Shown here: piece by piece, positions 10,001-20,260 of the stretch
How positions within the stretch are numbered: position 1 is the first letter of the stretch
Layout: every line of letters starts with the position of its first letter
Origin: Yamagishiella unicocca
Taxonomy: Eukaryota > Chlorophyta > Chlorophyceae > Chlamydomonadales > Volvocaceae
Length of the DNA stretch: 64,000 bases
Assembly: GCA_003116995.1 (NCBI GenBank)
Contig: BDSL01000012.1
Location: forward strand, 620,001-684,000
Direction of reading: 5' to 3'
The notes under the pieces: generated by a model
What the model was told of the DNA's origin: nothing
Database searches by the model: none
Seen by the model: the letters and a program-made list of their open reading frames with translations, nothing else
Translations under genes and position numbers: made by a program

Positions 10001-10676
10001 CCTCGTAGCCCTCGTCGTCGCTTTCCTGCGCGGCCACCACCGAATGCAGGCGTAATGCAGCGCGCGAACGCTTAGCAGCGGCGGCGCCGGCGGCGTGTTG
10101 GAGTTCCTTGCCCAGGGCGTGCTGGACCAAAGCGGCGTAAGAGGGAAACTCTTGGCCGAGGTGATCCGTCGCACACTCTGAGGCAAGGGACTCAGTTAGA
10201 CCAGCACGGAACCAGAACATGCGTTCGCCCTCCGACACGTTGGGAAGGTGGGACAACTTTGCCTCAAAGCGGCTGCAGTACGCGGCAACAGTGTCTCGGG
10301 GGCGCATGCGATGGTTGTTAGCGCTCAAGTACTCGCGAGTGACATGCTCCGGCGAGAAACGCTGAGGAGCAAAGCGAACACGCAAAGCAGCAAGGAGCTC
10401 ATCGGAGGTGTAAGGGCCCTTTGCCAGAGTCCACGCGTTGCACCACACCTTCGCGCGACCTTCCAAGGCATGCGAAAGGAAAAACCGGCGCGACGCGTCA
10501 TTTTGACCCCACGGAACTAGAGGCCACATTTCAGTCACATCGCGGATAAATGCTAGGACGCGTTGCGCAACTACGCCCTCGTCTTCCTTCGCGGCAATTG
10601 AAAGCGTGGGCGACGGAACATTCACCCGAAAAGGAGCCTCCACCACAGCGGAGCCACGAGACGCGCCGTTGCCCAT
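9858..10676 (-). CDS. gag: Ty3 Gag, capsid-containing part (frameshifted)
   Basis: A 272-residue frame with a retrotransposon-gag type capsid core (roughly residues 35-190, rich in helical Leu/Trp/Phe patterns such as VWCNAWTLAKG and FWFRAGL). The frame stays open upstream of this ATG to the primer site but without another ATG, so the start is uncertain; an ATG near 10787 lies in another frame. Past about residue 220 (near position 10000) the frame stops resembling Gag. From there the basic linker and the zinc knuckle continue in a different frame. The final ~50 residues of this frame are therefore probably out of phase. This is either a copy-specific 1-nt frameshift or a recoding site. Confidence 0.85.
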   Translation of the reverse strand: MGNGASRGSAVVEAPFRVNVPSPTLSIAAKEDEGVVAQRVLAFIRDVTEMWPLVPWGQNDASRRFFLSHALEGRAKVWCNAWTLAKGPYTSDELLAALRVRFAPQRFSPEHVTREYLSANNHRMRPRDTVAAYCSRFEAKLSHLPNVSEGERMFWFRAGLTESLASECATDHLGQEFPSYAALVQHALGKELQHAAGAAAAKRSRAALRLHSVVAAQESDDEGYEEPLPVASVVALLPLPLLPPRPRVETPVTRIRSAISAGSWVTSQPIVL

Positions 10677-10800
10677 CGTGGCAAAAGCCGGGAATCCACC
10701 CGTAGCGAGCTCAGAGGCGTCAAGCTGAGTGGCTGCAGGCGAAGGGTGAATGGCGGGCGCAACAGCGTCAAGGCGGAAAGAACCACTAGGCTGCCCTTTT

Positions 10801-10814
10801 GCATCTCGATACCA
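10801..10814 (-). other. Primer-binding site of the Ty3 element
   Basis: Two bases inside the 5' LTR the minus strand reads TGGTATCGAGATGC. TGG complements the CCA end of a tRNA, and TGGTATC resembles initiator-tRNA-Met-type primer sites. The exact primer tRNA is not established. Confidence 0.65.
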
Positions 10815-10816
10815 GT

Positions 10817-11132
10817 TGATGTATACCAGCCAAAGTCCAGATTTGGTGGTAGTGAGAACTACCGGTTAGAGAAAGAGCGAGCCGTCTTGACACAGCGAGC
10901 GCTCGACGTCGTACACACAGTTCGACGTCCTCCAGGCCTCGAAATAGCCAGAACCTCCAACCGATGAAACATCAGTGGGACCACACAGGTCCACTACCAG
11001 TAGCCGAAGCCACCACACTGACACACAGTCAGTGCGCCCGGTTGCCGAAGCATCCGTTGCACTCCACACAGGAGTGACCGTCATGCCACACAGGCGTAAC
11101 TCTGCACCGCGCCACACAGGCGTGATACAACA
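10817..11132 (-). repeat. 5' LTR
   Basis: 316 bp, TG...CA. It differs from the 3' LTR at two positions (CGAAATAG for CGACATAG, and GTCATGCC for GTCACGCC). Confidence 0.95.
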
Positions 11133-11372
11133 GTTGTTAGACATGGGAGTAGGTGAGTAGGTAGAACCTATTACCCAACTACTAGTAATACTGAAGGAGA
11201 ACACGCCTGAAAAGGTGTATTGAGCGCCCAGGAAAAGTTACATCAATGGGTACGACATGTACATCAATGGGTGTGACAATCTTCATGCTTCTTTTTCACC
11301 TGAAGGCAAGTAAGCAAGTCCAACAATGTGCACTTGGTCCTCAACATAGCACTGTGCTACAACAAATTTGCG

Positions 11373-11394
11373 GTCCAGACCTTCAGGTCTGGAC
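11373..11394. repeat. Perfect 10-bp hairpin in the cassette, copy 2
   Basis: Same GTCCAGACCT inverted repeat as at 2411-2432, with no change. Confidence 0.85.
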
Positions 11395-12285
11395 ACCACT
11401 TTACCTCCCTAAAATGTAGTAGCTGGTAGTAGTAACTGTTACAGTGGGCCCCACACAAGAAGGTAGATAGATCCATCAGGTGCATCACCTGACACTGAAA
11501 GAGACACAGGAAGAAGAACAAACTGGCTGACCAGAATATGGCAAACCAGCCACCAACGAAATCAACCTGACCAAGTAAGGTACCAAAGAACAAACAGTGG
11601 CATCAACCACCTAGCTAGGGGGAAGTAGCCTAAATGGCCTCCCCTACAAACAGTATGTATATTGACAACACTTCAAGCAGCCCCTCAATCTGAGTAATTA
11701 ACAGAGCACCTCAACAAGTCAAAAAGAAGCCTCCCAGCACCACCTGATAAGACCCAAAGAGATTCCTCCCATACCAGGCCAGCACCCAGCCGGAAGCAAA
11801 ATAAAAGGAGCAAAAGGGGAGCTCCCACAGGACCACCAGCGAGTCGGGACCTTATCCGACCCCTCACAGTTGGGTGCCTGACCAACACATACTATGTGGC
11901 ACCAGGTGGTGCGGGCATATAGGGGTGGAGTCCGCCCCTCAGTTCCCCACCCCTTACTTAATACACGCCAGGCTCTGGCAGGTGTAATTTATTATTTTTA
12001 TTATTACAATGCGGCCCTGAACAGCCCGCAACAGAGGGTGGTGGGGACCAACCCGTCCTTCCCCTCATTTGGGACCCCTAGTGCCATGAAATCCCACAAA
12101 CAGAACCAAAAGTCCATGACCCCATGCTGAATTGTGTGATCACACAAACTGACACCAGGGAAGACCCCATCTGGCGCCTTTAAGGAAGCTGTAATGGCAT
12201 GTACTGCCACCCAGCATCCATCACACTGACAGCTGCTAGCGCCACGATGTCCCAAATGTGCTGCATGCAGATATGCTACTTACAT

Positions 12286-12412
12286 GCTACATACCTTTAC
12301 GCTACATACCTTTGTGCTACATACCTTTGTGCTACATACCCTTGTGCTACATACCCTACCCCATGCTACATACCCTACCCTGTGCTACATACCTGACCTA
12401 ATGCTACATACC
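12286..12412. repeat. GCTACATACC minisatellite, copy 3
   Basis: Eight cores, matching copy 2 in arrangement. Confidence 0.9.
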
Positions 12413-12678
12413 CTCGTGTTACACATCAATAGCTACATGACGACTTTAGTGCCTGCCAGGCAATATGTCTGACTAGGAGCTGCCATAGTGGGGTTGCCAA
12501 AATACAGCCCCACCTTTGGATTATTAGTTTTGCCATGGAAACCACTTTATTTATTAGTGCCTATTACACTGCCTATGCGGGTCACATTGCACTTCCTCGA
12601 GCAAAATGTGATAGAAAATGCCAAATGTGCCTCTATAATGGACTCAACAGGCATCCCATACAGGAATATGCCAAAATA

Positions 12679-12745
12679 GGGCCAGGGTTTGAACCGGAGA
12701 CCTGCTGATCTGCAGTCAGCTGCTCTACCACTGAGCTTGAGACCC
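12679..12745 (-). pseudogene. tRNA-Cys(GCA) pseudogene, copy 3
   Basis: Same position in the cassette as the two intact tRNA-Cys genes. The anticodon loop CTGCAGA is kept, but a short deletion with a substitution removes the 3' half of the T stem and part of the 3' acceptor strand. The 5' side also differs at position 8. The T arm and acceptor can no longer pair, so this copy is probably dead. Confidence 0.85.
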
Positions 12746-12786
12746 AACCAACCAACATCATAGGACTGGCCTTTGGCCTATGTGGT

Positions 12787-12858
12787 GGGGAGTTGCGGGA
12801 ATTGAACCCACGACCTCTCGCACCCTAAGCGAGAATCATACCACTAGACCAAACTCCC
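12787..12858 (-). tRNA. tRNA-Pro(AGG), copy 3
   Basis: Identical to the other two tRNA-Pro copies. The spacer to the damaged tRNA-Cys differs from the 44-nt spacer of copies 1 and 2. Confidence 0.95.
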
Positions 12859-13396
12859 ACATTCCTAAAGGCCAGCAGGCCATCAACGGCCAAAACGGCC
12901 AAACCGAACCCAACCAGCCAAAATGGTGCCGCCTGTCGTGCGGCCACTGTAACGCGGTCTCTCTCTCTCAAAATGGCCAAAAAAAAATGGCGACCCAAAC
13001 TGCCAAAACTGCCAAAGCAGCAAAAACAGCCAACAAATGGCAAAACCCAAACATCCTCCTGAAGGATCTACCCAGTATTTACCCAGTTTCCAGGAAAACA
13101 CTCCCCTGAACACAATGCCCATGGCAGATGGTAGTTGACATGGCAGCTGTGGATAAGAAATTGTACATGTATGGGCCTTCAGAGTGAAGGGTTCTTCCCA
13201 ATTGAGGCATGCTTGCTGCTTTTGCCTACTTTGTTTTGCTGGCACCTTAGAGCTAAGCTCCGTGTAACCCCCTACTGTTTCACTGGCTCAGTAGTGAGCC
13301 TAATGTGTGAGTCTTAGGGATGAGTTTGAGTTTTTCGAGGTTTTGTTGCTTGATTAGGAACCTTGGTGTTGCTTAATTTGGATCTACACCTGCACA

Positions 13397-13469
13397 GCGG
13401 ATTTAGCTCAGTTGGGAGAGCGCTAGACTGAAGATCTAGAGGTCGCTAGTTCGATCCTAGCAATTCGCA
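13397..13469 (+). tRNA. tRNA-Phe(GAA), copy 3
   Basis: Identical to the copies at 1861 and 4418. Confidence 0.95.
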
Positions 13470-13565
13470 GGCTGACAGCTTTCCGAATGTAAGGAATTAA
13501 AAAGGATTACCGCATAACTAGTTTTAATGTATTAGACAGGGATGTGAGAACAGGGTCGGCAGTAC

Positions 13566-13890
13566 ATAACTGTTACAGGCCAGTGGGCCCCAGAAAGTAA
13601 GGTAGAGCCATTGTGTGCATCACCTGCTCCCTGATATCAGCGATACACCAACTGCAGCTAACTTGTTCGTCTTCCTTCATCTCTTTCAGTGTCAGTTGAT
13701 GCGCCCGATGGCTCTACCTTCTGGTCTGGGACCCACATACAAAGTTACTGCACCAACTGCAGCCCAAGCAGCCCCTCATCAGCCAGAGCAACTAGCAGAG
13801 CACCTCAACAAGTCAAGCAGAGGGCCCCCACCTGAGACCCAAGAAAATCCCCCCCACAACGGGCCAGCACCCAGTGGGGAGGGGTTGGTC
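13566..13890 (+). repeat. Diverged cassette-repeat fragment, forward
   Basis: Matches in patches the cassette segment around 2465-2560 and the following stretch: AACTGTTACA...GTGGGCCCC, then AGCAGCCCCTCA and AGAGCACCTCAACAAGTCAA. It is much more diverged than the tandem copies, and includes a second, partly reversed piece at ~13690-13740. Confidence 0.75.
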
Positions 13891-13949
13891 CCTACCACCC
13901 TCTGTTGTGGGTTGCTCAGGGCCACCTAGTGTGTTTCCACCCAGCGCCC

Positions 13950-14398
13950 AGTTGTGGGGGGTCAGATTAGGTCCCGGCTGGCTGGTGCTCCTGAGGGAGC
14001 TTCCTTTACGCTCCTCCTTTCTTCGGGCTGGGTGCTGGTCTATCTAGCACTAGTAGTAACTGATGTGGGAGGAATGTTTCTCGGGTCTCAGGTGGGAGGC
14101 TTCCGTTCGACTTGTTGAGGCTCTCTGCTGGTTGTTCTGATTGAGGGGCTGCTTAAAATACAGTCGGTGTACTTACTGCTTATAGGGGGGCCATGTAGGC
14201 TACTTCCCCCTAGGTGGTTGATGCCACTGTTTGTCCTCTGGCGATCCCTTGGTCGGGATTTTGGGTGGTTTGCCATATCTCGGTCGGCCAGTTTGTTCTT
14301 CTTCCTGTATCTCTGCCAATGTCAGGGGATTCGCCTGATGGCCCTATCTTCTGGTCTGGCTGGGGCCCACTGTAACAGTTACTACCACCCAGCCCGAA
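13950..14398 (-). repeat. Diverged cassette-repeat fragment, inverted
   Basis: The reverse complement of this stretch follows the cassette from the TAACTGTTACAGTGGGCC region through GGGGGAAGTAGCC to the CTCACAGTTGGG region, with many substitutions and small gaps. It includes the TCTACCTTCTTG-like, CTTCCTGTATCTCT and GGTTGATGCCACTGTTTG landmarks. It contains no tRNA. The segment is therefore a dispersed repeat in its own right that also forms part of the tRNA cassette. Confidence 0.8.
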
Positions 14399-14909
14399 GT
14401 AAGGAGAAGCAAAAAGGGTTTAAGAAGTAAACCCGAGATGTTGGGCACCTCATGCCATAAGTGAAGGAGATGAACACCAGGCATGGGGGCAGGTGTAGGG
14501 TTGTTCCCTTGCTCCTTGTTGTTGCTCCTTGTTGTTGCTGTATTTGCCTCTGGGCTGTTGGCTGGTGTCATAGTAGTTTGCCTTTGTTATGGTGCGGTTG
14601 GGTTCCTGTCTCTTTTGTCTCCTCCAGCATCAGGCAATGTGCGCTGGTCCTGCCTTTTGTTCTGGAACCCACTGTAATGTATGGCTCTACCTCGAGCCCA
14701 GTTACCATCTACTTTAGCATTGCTGTACAGTTGCCTGAATACCAGCTGCTGCTACTAGCTAGCACACAGTTACTGCTACCACGTTGATTCTAATTGCGTA
14801 ACGCACGCATGAAGTACATATTGCAATGGACTTTTGTGATGTGCTCGAATATTTATTCAGCATGCCTAAGCAAGCCAGCAACGTCAAACACAAGGCCAAT
14901 TATCATCTT

Positions 14910-15026
14910 CAGGTCGCCTGACACTGAAAGAAACGCAGGAAGAAGAACAAACTGACCGACCGAGGTATGGCAAACCACCAAAACCCCCGACCAAGGGGCC
15001 AGAAAACGAACAGTGGCATAACCACT
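14910..15026 (+). repeat. Diverged cassette-repeat fragment, forward
   Basis: CCTGACACTGAAAG...GGAAGAAGAACAAACTG...ATGGCAAACCA...CAGTGGCAT follows the cassette segment at 2526-2645 with substitutions. Confidence 0.75.
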
Positions 15027-15348
15027 ACAAGTGCACAGCTTATGCCCATGGTCCAATGATAACGCGTTCCTTTGTGGCCAACCAATTCCATAATTGTGGA
15101 CACACGCCATGTCAGCCCGTCAGCAGGCTTTAACATCCCACTTGATTAAAAGTCAACGTAAAATAAACGAGGTTAGGAATCCTACATAGATAACGGCTGT
15201 GCTGCAATGGATCCCGCCTCCATGAGGAATGAACACTGATCAATACAGCGGCCCAAGGAAAGGCACCAAGCATTGTGGGCAAGGATCTGCCTGTTCGCCT
15301 TGGCCCAGTGAATGGAACCCCTTGCACGCTGCCATGCAAGGAACCACG

Positions 15349-18300
15349 TCACTGCATCCCCCCCTTTGAAGGCTGCGTACCAAATCCAACACTGCTAAGC
15401 CAGCCATCCACATCATTACAGCCTATCGCAATGCAGTAGTGTTCCTGCAAAGTAGAACAGCAACGGCCATCAGTGGGGTACTCAAATGCTTTGCCTTGCA
15501 CATACAACCCTGGGCTCGGCACCCCTAAATCAATAGCAGGAATCGCTGAAAGTGGTGCAGAAGTCAATGGGCCGAATGCAGCCCTGCCTTGCTTAGCGCC
15601 CCGTCTACTTGGCACCCTACTTGACTTCGAAGGCTTGAACGCTGAAGACTAAGACCTTCGAAGACAACACACCTGGATCATGTGCCATTCCTCGAGCTCA
15701 TCGAAGAGTTCCAGTCGCTCCACTCGCAAACGCTCATTTGCATCAATGAAGGTGCGGTATAACGTGTCCATGTCTTGTGCGTCCGCCCAACTCCAACCCG
15801 CGTCTGTCAGCCTGTACAGAATGACGATGTACTGATAGGATGTGCTGGCGTCCAAGGTCGCAAGGCAATATGACATCTTCCCAGAGCCGGAAGGTTAAAG
15901 AAGTTGGTTATCTTTGCAAAGCTACTATGGTCAGCAATCCTTTGGACTGCCATGTAAAAGCCGTCATCAGCAGACCATAAGTACCAAAACTCCAGGTGCA
16001 CGCCCTTCCCGAACTAAAAATTGGTGAGGCGGCACTAACGCATGCAGTTCGCATCGTCTCCTCTCCTCGGGCCTAAACTGCTGCGCACCTCTTGCAATGG
16101 GCTTCAAGGGTGGGTGTAGATGACAGACCGCGCAGCGGACAACCCCGCATCTCGAGGTTGGAGACCATTTGGCGCCCGAACGCATCATCGGGGCGGATCT
16201 GGTGTGCGCGGGAAAAGGAGGGTGATGAGTTTTGCCACCCAACAATGGCCTGAGGGATGAACCCTACGCAAACTACCACATTCTAACCACACGCAAGTGG
16301 GTTTCGGTGGACCCATCCGGTACCGCATCAGTGTCAGGCGATGCGGCCGATGGGTCTACCTTATGGTCTGGGGCCCACTGTAACAGCTACTACTATCTCC
16401 GGGAGTGCGCGCACACTTCTTACCCCCCCTACATCCGCGCCAATGGTAGTTGCAGCCAGGAGGAGCAGTCTGGAGTTTACGGACTTGGCAGCAGTAAGCA
16501 AACCTCTTTGCATACAACAATCAACTACTGCAGTTATCTTTTGCGTTGCCCCCTGTCCTGGCACCCTGCACTATCGAGCCGCATTACTTGCCATCAACCG
16601 ATATTTCCCCTTGCCCCCACCCATAGACATTGAGCACATAGTCTGCACCGTTTCCGTACAACGGTGTAGGCTAGACGCAAAGACGCGAGTAGTTTGCAAG
16701 ATCTGGCTAGTAACTAAAGGCGACGGTGAAAATAATGCGGCAGTTGTGAAAATTCTCGACCCCGGTCGTGTTCGCTGTGCTAGGGTCCCCAGTGTCCATG
16801 TTGACAGCATTAAACACCGTCTGCACCCACGACTGTGTACGGCGTAAGCAAACAACCCACCTGCTCATAAACCGCCATGACCGCATTGGGGAACGCCTGT
16901 GCCACCCAGCGCGCCACAGCACTGCTGTACTGTGGCTCCATGTACACCAGCACGCACTCCGACAGCACGTATGTGGGCGCACTGGACAGCACGACCCAGG
17001 GTGAGGAGCACAGCAGGGAGGAGAATCAGGCGCCGGGTTTGAGGATCAGACGCAAGGATGGGGGAACCAGACACCAGGGTGGGGGGATGTCGTTCAGGGA
17101 AAGCGAACAGACATGGACGATGTCAGCTATGAAAGAAATAAAGCAGCATTATGATGGTCGGTAGTTAGCGGCGAATGTACGACAGGTAGGTGAGCAGAGA
17201 GATGGACGCCAGGAAGGGATGCCCCAAAGGCTGGTAGTGGAGGCCGGAAGATAATTACTAGCTTAAGGTGAAGAGATGAGGGGGAGCGGGCGCAACACAT
17301 AGTGGAAGCAGTGGGGCAGAGTTCGCAGCCCAGTCATAGTGGCTGGGTTGGGGAGGATTGAAGGAAAGGGGGGTAAACGATAATCCCCGGAAAGGGGGCC
17401 GACGTGAATGAATTTAACCAACGCAGTAGCCTGTATTTGATAAGGAAAATGCTTACGTTCAGCTGTGTGTCGTCCATGTCCGCACAACTACAACCGGACG
17501 GGTAAGGTGGGGGCGACGGACTGAAACCCTGTGCATGAAATTGCACTGAGACGGATACACGCCTCCCTTTAGGAGCTGCATTCTCAGAAGGCTAGTTAGC
17601 TGGCTGGCACAGACCAGCCGCAGCGATATGGCACTGCCATGGCATTGCCCCGCCACTGCTGGGCTATGTGGGCTTGGAAGCATCGCGGCTATGATGCCAC
17701 TGCCACAGCGACACTCAACCCCCTTCGCCTCCAACGCCTTTTTTTACCAAGGCTTGCCCTGCAGCCCTCCCGTCTGTGAGAGACGGCCCCCCACGGTGCC
17801 ATGACCCATGGGTCACTGCCCACGCACCTGAAGTCCAGCCCAGCCAGCCTCACGGCCGCTTCAAGCGCCTCCACGTGCCGCAGGTCCACAGGCAGGAGGG
17901 TGTAATGTGGGCTCAGCAGACGGCCGCCGCTCGGGTCCAGGTCCACGCCCACACGAGGGCTCCCCGCTGCTGGCCCCGGACCCGGACCCGAACCCAGCCC
18001 CGGACCCGAGGCTGGTTTGGAAGCCGAGCCTTGTTCGGAAGCTGAGGCTGGTTCGGAAGCTGAGGCGGAGGTAATGGCCAGGGGAGCCCGCGCTGCAGCC
18101 TGGACGCCAGGTCCTGATGCCGCAGTAGCGGCAGGAATCGCCGCCGCTGTTCCGTCCAACGCCAGTCCGGCGGTGTTCAGGTCCGTGGGCGTGTCGCCAG
18201 GCCGCGAAGGCGTTACGGTGCTCGTGCTGGCAGCAGCGCCGGCGCCACCGCTGGCGCTGCTACCTGACTCGCCAGCAGGGCCGGGCAAGGGCGCCACGGC

Positions 18301-19350
18301 TGCATTCGTGGTGGGGGCGTGCGAGACGCTAGGCGGTGTCAACAGCGCGTGCAGTGCGGACTCCTTAGCGATTATGGCGGCCTTTCGCTGGGTCACCTGC
18401 GCGGGGGGAGATACCCGCAGACGCGGAGGCAAGGCGAGTTAAGATGTGGTTCCGGAGCAGCAGAAGGGCCACCTGGAGAGCAATCTAGCCGTCGCGACAG
18501 GAGGCGGTGGGCGACAGGCCAAATCCCCAGCATCCCTTGAGCAGCATGCCATCGTCATAGGATCCTAATTTTAGGAAAGGAGGTTGGCCCCAAGACTGTA
18601 CCCGAAGCCAATTGACATTCTAACGGTTCGAGCTAAGAGATGTCGCCAGCCAACCGGCACCAGCGCACCACCCCATCGCAGCACGGCCTGATCCCTCCCA
18701 CCTCTTTGAAGTCCACCTCCAAACACTTATACGGCACCCGCCCCTTATCGCGGCTCAGCTGGAACCACGAGGTGTCGAAGCCTGCCCCCAGCACCAACAC
18801 TTGGGGCTGCTGTCCAGACGCCTCCGCCGCTGTCAGGAAGCTTTCCAGGAGCTGCCGAAGCGCGGCATGTCGGCTGTAGTAACCTGCGCAACGAATGAAA
18901 GGGGACTCAGTGCTGTATGTCCAGTAGCGATGATACAAGCAGACGACTGACGACTGACACCTGGCAGGCGAGGGTGACCAAGGCGGCAAGGGTTGCTGTA
19001 TGTTGTGCAGCTGTGCATGGCTGCTCCATTCACAGCTTTTAGTGCCCCGCTCAGTGCCCTGCCCTGCATCGTCCTTCAACCCACGCATGCACGCACCTCG
19101 GTTAATTAGCGGCGAGCGGCGCGACGCTCGTCGCACAAACAGTTGAATGAATTCATCCCTGAAGTAACCGGCTTTTGCACAGGACCTACATAACCAAGCG
19201 GTAAGAGCGCAAGCTCTCGATCGTCAGCTTCCGTAACGACCTCGGTAGGTCAACGAGCTTCCTCGCGACCACTACCTACAGCTTGCTAACTTGCGCATCG
19301 TCGTTTGTCCCTTGCACACTTGCGTCGCTGCTCTCCAGCGACCGCAACAT
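15349..19350 (-). CDS. LCMT1: PP2A leucine carboxyl methyltransferase (LCMT1/PPM1)
   Basis: Transfers methyl from S-adenosylmethionine to the C-terminal leucine of the PP2A catalytic subunit, controlling holoenzyme assembly in the cytosol. Eight exons: 19350-19280, 19185-19097, 18883-18702, 18396-17828, 16981-16861, 16198-16089, 15811-15673, 15444-15349; 458 residues, all junctions in phase. An in-frame TAA lies just upstream of the ATG. Visible family landmarks: N-terminal QGTNDDA..SKL; GYFRDEFIQLFVRR; SPLINRGYYSR; the SAM-binding loop LVLGAGFDT at ~84-91; EVDF at 109-112; SECVLVYM; YEQ..PDDAFGRQM; LFDELEEW; and the C-terminal EHYC. Exon 4 carries a ~130-residue Ala/Ser/Gly/Pro insertion between VTQRKAAIIAKE and HYTLLPVDLR that the family usually lacks. 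Confidence 0.95.
16331..16394 (-). repeat. Short cassette-repeat fragment, inverted, in an LCMT1 intron
   Basis: GTGTCAGGCGATG...GGTCTACCTT.TGGTCTGGGGCCCACTGTAACAG.TACTAC matches the inverted copy at ~14315-14390. It lies inside the intron between LCMT1 exons 5 and 6. Confidence 0.65.
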
Positions 19351-20260
19351 GACGGTGCGGCCTTAGGACGAAAACTCAGGAAGGGCCCCGATCACTAGTG
19401 ACAATCGCAACTAGCATCTGCTCTTATCAGAAAGTCCATCGCCTTTGGACTGTTAGCGATGCAGTGCGGCGCCACTCGGAAGGGCAATCTCAGGCTGCCG
19501 TCGCACCCTCGCACGTAATCGAATGAAACAAAGCAAATACCAAGAATTTGCAGATAAGATGAGTACTTAGTATTAATACAACGCTATGCAGCAGATCTGG
19601 GGAATTGTTATTGCCGGATACAGTTGTACGACGATCGAGGAAGCACTGGGATCGGACCGGCGGTCGTGCAGGTTACGCTTACATCGGACGGGGTCCACCT
19701 CTTTTATACGGGCGGCAAGGGTGCGCAAAACCCTTCGGACGGCTGTACCGTGGTGTGCCAATTGGAGCAGCGGGGACACCTGGGGGCTCTAACACCTGTA
19801 TCTCTCGTGTGTCTCTTCAGCTCGTTGAGGGCCACGTGGGTGTGGCACTGTACACATGCAGTGCATTCAAATTTCCCTGCCACCCGTAACGGTGCGTTTG
19901 TGCGTTCACCATACTACATACGCCATTGATACGAAGGATAAGGAAAGGTCAACAACAGCCGCGCAAACTGCAGTAATGTACCAGCTGGTGATCCTGGCTC
20001 GTCGCGACACGCAAGAAGGCGACCCATTGGCATTGTCCTGGCTATCCGCATACCTCTTGTCGTGGCACATAACGTGATCAACACAACGCCGGTACGGCCA
20101 TCGTGCTTGGCGCAGCAGCGGCGACTGGACAACGACTTCGGAAGGCAGTACGAATTGTTTGCTGTCATCCCCATGTCCCTAGATCTCTGCCCAAAGAGCG
20201 ATAAAGCGTCCACTCCGTTCGCGTACGTCTTGATAAGTGTTTCTCCATCTTAACATTTCG
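19351..20260. other. Intergenic: LCMT1 promoter and PTGR3 3' region
   Basis: Tandem minus-strand genes flank it. TTACA at 19679-19683 (TGTAA on the minus strand) is a plausible poly(A) signal for the reductase, ~580 nt past its stop. No exon-like sequence was recognised. Confidence 0.5.

Larger units (their letters stand above)
4733..11132 (-). mobile_element. Ty3/gypsy chromovirus, full length, minus strand
   Basis: A 6,400-bp LTR retrotransposon inserted in cassette copy 2. It is flanked by the 5-bp duplication GTTGT (4728-4732 and 11133-11137), and the empty site survives at the matching point of copy 1. The two 316-bp LTRs (after removing a nested insertion from the left one) differ at two positions only, so the insertion is recent. 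Read on the minus strand the order is 5' LTR, primer-binding site, gag with CCHC knuckle, protease, reverse transcriptase, RNase H, integrase, chromodomain, polypurine tract, 3' LTR. Protease-RT-RNaseH-integrase order defines Ty3/gypsy, and the C-terminal chromodomain places it among chromoviruses. Gag is frameshifted and separated from pol by one in-frame UAG. Confidence 0.97.
2555..11516. repeat. tRNA cassette tandem repeat, copy 2 (split by retrotransposon)
   Basis: Second copy of the cassette. It reads normally to 4732, is interrupted by the Ty3 element, and resumes at 11133 with the sequence found at 2173 onward in copy 1. Removing the 6,400-bp element and one 5-bp target duplication gives a unit of 2,557 bp, against 2,554 for copy 1. 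Copy 1 therefore shows the pre-insertion site directly. Confidence 0.93.
11517..13557. repeat. tRNA cassette tandem repeat, copy 3 (truncated, diverging)
   Basis: Third copy, collinear with copy 1 until about 13557. The last ~530 bp of the unit is then missing or replaced by a diverged continuation. It carries more differences than copy 2, including a damaged tRNA-Cys and altered spacers between the tRNAs, as expected for the outer copy of an array. Its tRNA-Pro and tRNA-Phe remain intact. Confidence 0.9.
13558..15348. other. Intergenic stretch, repeat fragments only
   Basis: Holds the diverged cassette-repeat pieces listed separately, plus short low-complexity tracts (for example TTGTTGTTGCTCC around 14515-14545). 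I found no exon-like sequence. The right end must include the 3' untranslated region of LCMT1. Confidence 0.6.
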
